From NCBI RefSeq assembly GCF_027942865.1, contig NC_134507.1, positions 7,501 to 71,500 on the forward strand: a stretch of 64,000 nt of DNA. Direction: 5' to 3'. The translations under genes and the position numbers were made by a program. This stretch comes from Odontesthes bonariensis. Taxonomy: Eukaryota > Chordata > Actinopteri > Atheriniformes > Atherinopsidae. The notes beneath the pieces were generated by a model. The model was not told the origin of the DNA. It was given only the letters and a program-made list of their open reading frames with translations, and made no database searches. Numbering within the stretch: position 1 is the first letter of the stretch; every line of letters starts with the position of its first letter. Positions 24,001 through 35,300 of the stretch are shown in pieces.

Positions 24001-26345
24001 ATTCATTCATAAAGATCAACAGGATTCATTCATAAAGACCAACAGGATTCATTCATAAAGACCAACAGGATTCATTCATAAAGATCAACAGGATTCATTC
24101 ATAAAGACCAACAGGATTCATTCATAAAGACCAACAGGATTCATTCATACAGACCAACAGGATTCATTCATGTCTGAGCAGAACTCTGGTGGCTCCATCC
24201 AGCCATATTACAGAAAGCTTTCAGATGATTGAAAACAGGACATCAGGAGGCAGAAAGGTCTCAGATTATTGAAAACAGGACATCAGGAGGCAGAAAGGTG
24301 AGGACAGGTGAGGACACACCTGGGCCCATTCTCCATCAACACTGAAGTAAATGATTGATTCATGTGTAACAGGTCTGTCGTAGTCTTAGTGATGGAAACA
24401 GCCATTAATTATAGTCTGCAGGACAGCTGTTTTTTTCAGAGAAAACCAGTTGAGATGGACTCTAACTGAATATTCCCTCTTCTGACCCCGCTAACATCAG
24501 AGAAAACTCTTTTGGTGGATATTTGACTCCTGAACTGAGGGCACAAACGTTGGGCCTGATATCTAAACATGATATTAGAAAACAACTTCCAGATCTGTTT
24601 GAAAAACATCTCAAATTCCACAAATAAAAGTTTTGTGTTTGGTTGAAAGTTTCCACTTTTTCCTCCCGGGCAGCTGCTGCTTTGCTGCTATGTTATAACT
24701 CAGGGACGGGAAGTTAGGGTTAACCCTAGGGTTAGCCCTAACCCTATTCCTAACCCTAAACCTAACTCAGGGACGGGGAAACCGTTTACCATCAGCCATT
24801 TAATGCATCTGAGGAAGTTAGGGTTAACCCTAAACTTAACTCAGGGACAGAGTAACCGTTTACCATCAGCCATTTAGGCATCTGAGGAAGTTAGGGTTAA
24901 CCCTAATCCTAACCATCTGAGGAAGTTAGGGTTAACCCTAACCATCTGAGGAAGTTAAGGTTAACCCTAACCCTAACCATCTGAGGAAGTTAGGGTTAAC
25001 CCTAACCATCTGAGGAAGTTAAGGTTAACCCTAATCCTAACCATCTGAGGAAGTTAGGGTTAACCCTAACCATCTGAGGAAGTTAAGGTTAACCCTAACC
25101 CTAACCATCTGAGGAAGTTAGGGTTAACCCTAACCATCTGAGGAAGTTAAGGTTAACCCTAATCCTAACCATCTGAGGAAGTTAGGGTTAACCCTAACCA
25201 TCTGAGGAAGTTAGGGTTAACCCTAACCATCTGAGGAAGTTAAGGTTAACCCTAACCATCTGAGGAAGTTAAGGTTAACCCTAACCATCTGAGGAAGTTA
25301 GGGTTAGGTTTAGGGTTAATCCTAACCATCTGAGGAAGTTAGGGTTAGGTTTAGGGTTAATCCTAACCATCTGAGGAAGTTAGGGTTAGCCCTAACCATC
25401 TGAGGAAGTTAGGGTTAACCCTAACCATCTGAGGAAGTTAGGGTTAGCCCTAAACCTACACACGAGTGTCACGAGCGTTCAAACATGCCAGCTGAGATCT
25501 GTCTGACTATATAAAAGTAAATCATGGGGGCGGAGCCAGAGACAGGTGTGACATCACCTGAGCAGCCTGAAGGAAAGAGAGCAGGAGGGTAAACGAGTCT
25601 GATGATGTAAAGGAGAGAGAGAGAGAGGGAGGGAGGGAGAGAGAGAGGGAGAAAGGAGAGAGGGAGAGATGTGATTGGTCCAGAGCAGAAACAGGAAGTG
25701 CTCTAAAGCTTCTATTAGCATGTTAGCCCACAAGCTAGCTCATCAAGACTTACCGGCTTGGCTGTTTTTCTCTCGGGTCGACATTTTGGCTGGTTTGAGA
25801 CAAAGACATCATCACTCAGTAACAAAAAAAAACAAAAAAAAAAACAACATCATGACCTCAGACAAAAAAAACAAAACATAAAAAAATACTCCAGCTCTGG
25901 CTTTCTATTGGCAGTTTGACATAATGATGATGATGAGTGGGATGTATTCATGATGAGCACGGTGTTTTACCTTGGCTGATCACTGGGTCTTTGTGTCTAA
26001 AAGAGAAGAAAATAAATGTTTAGGGTCTGTTTCTTTCCACAGAAATAATCTGAAGAGTTTCAGTCAGGATTCAGAGTGCATCATAGCACAGAAACAGGTG
26101 AAAGTTCCCAATGATCTCCTCTTAGCCTCTGATAGCGGACTTGTGTCTGTGCTTGTCCTGTTGGATCTCAGTGCTGCATTTGATACGGTCGATCACAGTA
26201 TCTTATTACAGAGACTTGAACATGTTTTCGGGATTAAAGGAACTGCATTAGGCTGGTTTAAGTCATATTTATCTGATAGATTTCAGTTTGTTCTTGTAAA
26301 TGAAGAATCTTCCTCACACACCAGCAGGGTCAGACTGGGAAAAAA

Positions 26346-26376
<31 letters not shown>

Positions 26377-29300
26377 ATCGGCCCTGGCAATTCCCCCCAC
26401 ACACACACAAAAAAAAAACATACCAAAATTCCTGTTTCCCCCATAGATGACAAACACACATTATTAAGCTCAATGAGAGTCGTGTTGTTGCAGCACCTGA
26501 AAAACAGCCCAAACAATTAACTACAATAACGCTTAATGAAGTCTCTACAGTCAAAATCAATAAAAAGTGCCGTATTGCATCAGTAAAATAAATAGCTAAT
26601 AATTACCCCCCCCCCCAAAAAGGAAAGAATATGATCAGAGCAAACAAAATGAATACACCTCAACACCATGTAAACATAATTTATTTTATTTTTATTTACC
26701 TAATAATTTTTTTTAAAAATTTTAAAACACAACACAGTTCGTTTTGGTTAGGGCGGGTGAAACAGTCCATCGGCGGCTGAGCCACGGCTGGAATCCTCTC
26801 TGAACTAACGTTAGCTTCACTAGAAGTGCTAGCATGAACGTCACCTTTAGGTCCTAAAATGTCCTTCATCTCCTTGCCCTTGACCTCTTCATGTTCCTGC
26901 TCATCGTCAGTAGGCCCATCGTCCGACCCGACACAATATCTTACTTCAGTTGGCCCTGGGGTAACATCTCCAGCAACGTTTTTGTCATAGCTGTGGTGGC
27001 TACTTCCACTTGCACTAACACTAGCGGCACTACAACTGGCAGCAGCAAACAAATTGTCTATTTTAAAACATTTGGCAGCGTCGGCCTGAAGGGCTTTTTG
27101 CTTTTTGTCGCGGATCTTCTCCGCTCCCCCTTTCCTCTTCTTGGAGCCTCTGTAGTCCTCCATAATAATTTAGCTTAATTTGATCATTTTTAAGTGAAAC
27201 ATAGATGATGCCTAATAGCAGTATGGACAGATCCACTTGAGGGATGGGGGCAGGGGGCGCAATCGTAACACGCACCTGCTTCTGAACTTGTCCTGAAGAG
27301 GCAAGGTCTGTGCAACCCCCCCAAAAATGTATACAATACATTACGAGCCACATGGCCAGCAATGTAGACTAGATAAATACATTTAAAAATCGTATATTTA
27401 AAAAATAAATAAATAAATCTGAGGCCACCGGCCCAGATGTGGACTGGCCCACCGGGCATTTGCCCGGTCGCACAGATTGCCAGTCCGAGCCTGCACACCA
27501 GAGTAAGTCATGGAGTTCCTCAGGGTTTTGTGCTTGGACCGATTTTTTTCACTTTATACATGCTTCCATTAGGTAACATTATTAGACAGCATGGCATAAA
27601 TTTCCATTGCTATGCTGATGATACTCAGCTGTACTTATCTATAAAACCAGATGAACCCAATAGGTTGGTCAGACTACAAGCATGTCTTAAAGACATAAAG
27701 ACCTGGATGACTCAGAACTGTCTGCTTCTAAATTCAGACAAAACTGAAGTCGTTATCTTTGGACCTGAGCGCTTCAGGGAGAAACTGTCTGGTTCTATAG
27801 TTACTCTGGATGGTATTTCCTTGGCTTCTGGTCCTACAGTGAGGAACCTTGGAGTTATTTCTGACCAGGATCTGTCCTCACATATAAAACAGGTTTCTGG
27901 GACTGCCTTCTTTCACCTTCGTAATATTGTTAAAATCAGGAACATCCTGTCTCAGAGTGATGCAGAAAAACTGCTCCATGCATTGGTTACTTCAGGATTG
28001 AGGCAGAGCCTTCAGTTATCAGGCCCCTCTCTGAGGAACCAGCTGCCAGGAGGCAGAGCCTTCAGTTATCAGGCCCCTCTCTGTGGAACCAGCTGCCAGT
28101 TTGGGAGGCAGAGCCTTCAGTTATCAGGCCCCTCTCTGTGGAACCAGCTGTCAGTTTGGGAGGCAGAGCCTTCAGTTATCAGGCCCCTCTCTGTGGAACC
28201 AGCTGCCAGTTTGGGAGGCAGAGCCTTCAGTTATCAGGCCCCTCTCTGTGGAACCAGCTGCCAGTTTGGGAGGCAGAGCCTTCAGTTATCAGGCCCCTCT
28301 CTGTGGAACCAGCTGCCAGTTTGGGAGGCAGAGCCTTCAGTTATCAGGCCCCTCTCTGTTGAACCAGCTGCCATAAAAATAGAAGCGAGTTGTTGATACC
28401 TGTCGGAGTTCTTGGCCACCTTGGCCAGCAGCTTGGATGTGGATGCAGCTTTCACCAGTTTGTTCCTGTTTTCCTCTGAAGTGTCCCAGGTGCTGCTGTG
28501 GGAACGCTCCATCCCTGAGGATCGCTTCATACTCGGACCCCTGAACACAGACAACACACAGCGTTAGGGTTAGCCCTAACTCATTTAACTCAGTTAAACA
28601 GAATAGTTAAACAGGAGTTAAACAGAGGAGTTAAACAGGAGTTAAACAGAAGAGTTAAACAGGGATTAAACAGGAGTTAAACAGAAGAATTAAACAGAAG
28701 AGTTAAACAGAGGGATTAAACAGGAGTTAAACAGAGGAGTTAAACTGAAGAGTTAAACAGGAGTCAAACAGGAGTTAAACAGGAGTTAAACAGAGGAGTT
28801 AAACATAAGAGTTAAACAGGAGTTAAACAGGAGCTAAACAGCAGTTAAACAGAGGGATTAAGCAGGAGTTAAACAGAAGAGTTAAATGGGTTAAACAGAA
28901 GAGTTAAACAGGAGTTAAACAGGAGCTAAACAGAAGAGTTAAACAGGAGTTAAACAGAGGGATTAAGCAGGAGTTAAACAGAAGAGTTACAGAGGGGTTA
29001 AACAGAAGAGTTAAACAGGAGTTAAACAGGAGTTAAACAGAGGGATTAAGCAGGAGTTAAACAGAAGAGTTAAACAGGAGAGTTACAGAGGAGTTAAACA
29101 GGAGCTAAACAGAGGGATTAAGCAGGAGTTAAACAGAGGAGTTAACAGAAAAGTAAACAGAAGAGTTAAATGAGTTAGACAGAAGAGCTAAACAGGAGTT
29201 AAACAGAGGGGTTAAACAGAAGAGTTAAACAGAAGAGTTACACAGGAGTTAAACAGAGGAGTTAAACAGAAGAGTTAAACAGAGGAGTAAACAGAAGAGT

Positions 29301-32300
29301 TAAATGAGTTAAACAGAAGAGTCAAACAGAAGTTAAACAGGAGTTAAACAGAAGAGTTAAATGAGTTAAACAAAAGAGTTAAACAGGAGTTAAACAGAGG
29401 AGTTAAACTCCTCAGGTTAGGCTGGGTTAAGGTCCTCAGGTGAGGCTTGGTTAACCCTAACTCTAACCCAGGTGAGGCTGGGTTAACCCTGGGAGGAGAA
29501 TGTAGGAGCATTTTAGTGAAACACAAGCAGCTCTGCAGAGAGAAAACAGGAAGCAGATTCAGCTCCAAACCGGAGCAAAGCTAATCTCAAAAGCCGTAAA
29601 AATTCATCAGACTTTGGGAATATGTGGAGACGTTTTGCTCTGAACTTTGTGTTCACACGTGCACGTCTCCGGGCTGCAGTGCACGTGTGAACATGGCTTC
29701 AGAGGATTCTCCATCCTCCCTGCTCCTCCCACACCTGATTGGCTGGAACGAGCTGCAGCTGGTCAGGTGACTCAGGTGTGGGCGGTGCACAGGAGGACGC
29801 AGGGTTAGAAGCAGCTGGCAGAGTGATGTCAGAGCAGGTCAGAGTGATCTCAGAGCAGGTCAGCTGCTGGCAGAGTGATGTCAGAACAGGTCAGAGTGAT
29901 GTCAGAGCAGGTCAGCTGCTGGCAGAGTGATGTCAGAGCAGGTCAGCAGCTGACAGAGTGATGTCAGAGCAGGTCAGAGTGATGTCAGAGCAGGTCAGCT
30001 GCTGGCAGAGTGATGTCAGAGCAGGTCAGCAGCTGGCAGAGTGATGTCAGAGCAGGTCAGCAGCTGACAGAGTGATGTCAGCAGCTGACAGAGTGATGTC
30101 AGAGCAGGTCAGAGTGATGTCAGAGCAGGTCAGCAGCTGACAGAGTGATGTCAGAGCAGGTCAGAGTGATGTCAGAGCAGGTCAGCAGCTGGCAGAATGA
30201 TGTCAGAGCAGGTCAGCAGCTGGCAGAGTGATGTCAGCAGCTGACAGAGTGATGTCAGAGCAGGTCAGCAGCTGGCAGAGTGATGTCAGCAGCTGACAGA
30301 GTGATGTCAGAGCAGGTCAGCAGCTGACAGAGTGATGTCAGCAGCTGACAGAGTGATGTCAGCAGCTGACAGAGTGATGTCAGAGCAGGTCAGCAGCTGA
30401 CAGAGTGATGTCAGCAGCTGACAGAGTGATGTCAGCAGCTGACAGAGTTATGTCAGAGCAGGTCAGCAGCTGACAGAGTGATGTCAGTAGCTGGCAGAGT
30501 GATGTCAGCAGCTGACAGAGTGATGTCAGAGCAGGTCAGCTGAGCGACAGGAACCTTTTGGGAGGGGCGTGGCCTCTGCTGCTGTCTGAAGGCGGGGTCG
30601 GTCTCTGGGGGGTTTGGGGGGTCTGGGGAGAGGGAGGACAGGGGGGAGCTTCTTCGTGCTCCTGGATCTCCTCCATCTGAGACCGCTGCCCGCCGGCGTC
30701 CTTCTTCCTGTCGGCTCCGCTGTGGACGAAACCGGGACCAGTGTGGTTAGGTTTAGGATTTGCCTGGTTTCAGCGAGTCGCCCCTGCTGACTGAGTCACA
30801 GGAACATCTACAGATTCAGATATACCACCTGAACACAGCCAGGGTCAGAGCTGCTGCTGCTGGTCCAAGAAAACCTACTAAACATGTTTTTACTGTTCTC
30901 AGGGCTTCAAAAGCCCCATTTTCTGACGAGGAGTCGGCCCGACAGAGCCTTTAAAAATCTTTAAAAACCATTTATTTATTAGTTCCAGCTTTCCAGAGCC
31001 AGCTTTCCCAAATAAACAAAGATAAGATAATAAAGATGTGGAAACAGGCAGAGATCTTACTACCCAGTAAGATCTACCCTAACCCTTACGACCCAGTAAG
31101 ATCTACCCTACCTTACTACCCAGTAAGATCTACCCTACCTTATTACCCAGTAAGATCTATCCTAACCCTAACCCAGTAAGATCTACCCAACCTTACTACC
31201 CAGTAAGATCTACCCTACCTTATTACCCAGTAAGATCTACCCTAACCCTAACCCAGTAAGATCTACCCTACCTTACTACCCAGTAAGATCTACCCTAACC
31301 CTTACGACCCTAAGATCTACCCTACCTTACTACCCAGTAAGATCTACCCTACCTTACTACCCAGAAAGATCTACCCTAACCCTTAATACCCAGTAAGATC
31401 TACCCAACCTTACTACCCAGTAAGATCTACCCTACCTTATTACCAAGTAAGATCTACCCTAACCCTAACCCAGTAAGATCTACCCTACCTTACTACCCAG
31501 TAAGATCTACCCTAACCCTAAACCCAGTAAGATCTTCCCTACCTTACTACCCAGTAAGATCTACCGTAACCCTAACCCAGTGAGATCTACCCTAACCCTT
31601 ACTACCCAGTAAGATCTACCCTAACCCTAAACCCAGTAAGATCTTCCCTACCTTACTACCCAGTAAGATCTACCGTAACCCTAACCCAGTGAGATCTACC
31701 CTAACCCTTACTACCCAGTAAGATCTACCCTAACCCTAAACCCAGTAAGATCTTCCCTACCTTACTACCCAGTAAGATCTACCGTAACCCTAACCCAGTG
31801 AGATCTACCCTAACCCTTACTACCCAGTAAGATCTACCCTACCTTATTACCCAGTAAGATCTACCCTAACCCAGTAAGATCTACACTACCTTATTACCCA
31901 GTAAGATCTACCCTAACCCTTACTACCCAGTAAGATCTACCCTACCTCACTACCCAGTAAGATCTACCCTAACCCTTACGACCCTAAGATCTACCCTACC
32001 TTACTACCCAGAAAGATCTACCCTAACCCTTACTGCCCAGTAAGATCTACCCTAACCCAGTGAGATCTACCCTAACCCTTAATACCCAGTAAGATCTACT
32101 CAACCTTACTACCCAGTAAGATCTACCCTACCTTATTACCCAGTAAGATCTACCCTACCTTATTACCAAGTAAGATCTACCCTAACCCTAACCCAGTAAG
32201 ATCTACCCTACCTTACTACCCAGTAAGATCTACCCTACCTTACTACCCAGTAAGATCTACCCTACCTTACTACCCAGAAAGATCTACCCTAACCCTTACT

Positions 32301-35300
32301 GCCCAGTAAGATCTACCCTAACCCAGTAAGATCTACCCTAACCCTTAATACCCAGTAAGATCTACCCAACCTTACTACCCAGTAAGATCTACCCTACCTT
32401 ATTACCAAGTAAGATCTACCCTAACCCTAACCCAGTAAGATCTACCCTACCTTACTACCCAGTAAGACCTACCCTAACCCTAAACCCAGTAAGATCTTCC
32501 CTACCTTACTACCCAGTAAGATCTACCCTAACCCCAACCCAGTGAGATCTACCCTAACCCTTACTACCTAGTAAGATCTACCCTAACCCAGTAAGATCTA
32601 CCCTACCTTACTACCCAGTAAGATCTACCCTAACCCTAAACCCAGTAAGATCGTCCCTATCTTACTACCCAGTAAGATCTACCGTAACCCTAACCCAGTG
32701 AGATCTACCCTAACCCTTACTACCTAGTAAGATCTACCCTAACCCAGTAAGATCTTCCCTATCTTACTACCCAGTAAGATCTACCGTAACCCTAACCCAG
32801 TGAGCTCTACCCTACCTTACTACCCAGTAAGATCTGCCCTACCTTACTACCCAGTAAGATCTGCCCTACCTTACTACCCTGTGGTCCGACATATCGGAGG
32901 TAGAACCTGCAGACACGAGACTCGTCGCTCTAATTATTCCAACTTCTGAGTAAATCAGACATTAAATCCATTACATTCATCAGATCTGTTCAGGAAATAC
33001 TGTGGAGGTTGAAAACGAGAAGAAACTGTTCATAAAAAGCACAAAATATTACAAGAACAAAAGAAAACCCGACGCTGCGCGCCCATCTTCCCGTCTCCTA
33101 CCTCTTAGCGGCGGAGGACAGCGTCTCCTTCCTGGTGACAGAGCTGGAGTCTCTTTTCCGTCCAGATGTGCCTCCATTAGTGATGCAGGACATGGAGAAA
33201 GCTTCCCGCAGCGGAGCGCCACCTGCAGAGAGAATCCACCGTAAACTGGCTTCAGCTTCAGACCAGCCGACCACAGAAACATTTAAATCCTGCTCATCAT
33301 TCACCTTTTAGCACTCTGAGGTCATTCAGTTGATGTCAAGTGCTTTATAAATAAAATATATTATTATTATTATAATTACCTTTTCCTGCATGCTGCTTCT
33401 TGGTGGCGGCAGCGGCCGAATCCTCAGAGGCCGCCAGGCGCCGAAGGACGTCAGCCAGAGCCGCCTTCATCACCGTCAGCTCGTCTTCCTGCTGCTGGAC
33501 GCGCAGCTCCAGGGCGGAAAGCCGGTCATTGACGTCCGACACGCTGGCAGCAGACATGCTGTCATCTGCAGAAAGAGCAGAAAGATGCTCAACAGAGGGT
33601 CAACACGTTCAAAAACAGCAGAAAGATGTAACACCTCCCAGCGCACAAATGATTATTGATCACGTGGTTTTCAGTAGGGATGGGAATTGATACGATTTTT
33701 ACGATTCCAATTCCATTTTCAATTCTGCTTAACGATTCGGTTCTTTGTCGGTTCCCTTATCGATTCTCATTTGAAGAAAAAGGACAACAAACCGGTCGAT
33801 TAGCATCAACTTTGTTTAGTTTAGAAGTAACACGAGTCATGACCTTACAAACCCAACAACGGTGAGGTCCACATTGGTCTATCCTGGCCTGGGTAATTTA
33901 ACTCTTCCTGCTCTGGTGAAAGGAGAAGCTGGAGGTAGAGGTGAACTGGGGGTAGTACCACCAGCCTCTGGCTCTGAGCCAGTCAGGCTCTGTCTCTCAT
34001 GATTTCATCTAAATGTAATGCCTGAGAAGGCATTCATTTAACCTTAACCGTTACTAACAGCAGCTTTTACAATGAGGCAAATGGTGCTAACATGATAGGC
34101 AGTGTTTGTTAGTTAGTTAACTGCAGTGTTAGCCGAGGACATGCTAACGTTGCTAACGTTGCTGGGTTCAGATTCACCAACATTAGTCCGGAGCAGATGG
34201 AAAACGCGACATTCATTCATAGTTATTGCATGTTGGTAGTATTTCCTCCCTTTGGTGAAATATTCACTTTGCAAGTTGCCCTGTTGTCGTCTTTTTTAGG
34301 GATGTGTAATCAAACTTTCGAGCGTTTGTACCGCTTGGGCGCCATGTTTACTGTTGGCTGCACCGGACTCGCCACGCAACGTTGCGTGGTGACATCATTC
34401 GCGCCCACTGGAATCGATAAGGGAATTGTTTGCAAAATCGCCAAACGATTCCAAGGAATTGAAACACTGAGAACCGGTTCTCAACAAGAACCGGTTCTCG
34501 ATTCCCATCCCTAGTTTTCAGTCAGACAAATGATTATTGATCAGGTGGTTTTCAGTCAGATAAATGATTATTGATCAGGTGGTTTTCAGTCAGATAAATA
34601 ATTATTGATCAGGTGGTTTTCAGTCAGATAAATGATTATTGATCAGGTGGTTTTCAGTCAGATAAATGATTACAGTCTAATGGTTTTAAGGGTTTGAACT
34701 AATGAGTCAAACAGCAGCAGAAACTGAAGCTGCCCTGCAGCTCTGCAGGTCTCTGCACGTCTGTCTCTCACTCATTGTCAGCTCTGATAAGCTCAACTGA
34801 CGCCGGTGGCAGCGAGGAGGGAAATCGACATTTTTTCCAAAAACACACACATTCTCCAGTACTTGTGAGGTCCATTGTAACGAAAAGCGTTTCTGTGATT
34901 GTAATGGTGCTGGTGGTGTGTTTCAAACGGACTCCTGAAGGTGTGAAGATCGTCTTAAAGGTTAAAGGTTGCTTCAGTCCAGAGCAACTTAAACAGAAGT
35001 TCAACCTGATGAAGTAAAAACTCCTAAAACAGAGAATCTTTAATAGTTAATAGTCCAACAAAACTGTCAGCAGTTTGTGTTCGAATGTTGTTGGAACACG
35101 TCGAGTTTCTCTGATGAACTGAGGTTGCATCATTAGAGGAAAATGATTAAACCTTTTCTGTTTAATCACAGAAGCAAAAAGCAGAAAAAGGAACCAGTCT
35201 CAGAAACAAGAACCAGTCACAGAAACAAGAACCAGTTGCAGAAACAAGAACCAGTAACAGAAACAAGAACCAGTCTCAGGAACAAGAACCAGTCTCAGAA

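Larger units (their letters stand above)
26039..28375 (+). mobile_element. decayed L2 copy, split by a hAT element and ending in a 55-bp array
   Basis: The left part (26039-26324) and the resumed part (27494-28010) match the reverse-transcriptase region of the intact L2 (about 10275-11073). The left part has small deletions. The copy then jumps to sequence equivalent to 11391, which is tandemly amplified (28005-28375). It lies antisense in eml4 intron 5, its left edge about 40 bp from exon 6 and its right edge about 25 bp from exon 5. Confidence 0.9.

Noticed and set aside
27437..28396. 319-codon frame with YADD
   Set aside because: A decayed L2 reverse transcriptase fragment fused to a hAT end and a 55-bp array. 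Not a gene.
28541..30554. Extra coding exons in eml4 intron 4
   Set aside because: The sequence is repeat only. The phase from exon 4 (ending AG) to exon 5 (starting G) is complete without another exon.
33675..34513. Possible gene at 34197-34514 inside the 839-bp insert
   Set aside because: It overlaps the right terminal inverted repeat of a non-autonomous element and shows no transposase motif.
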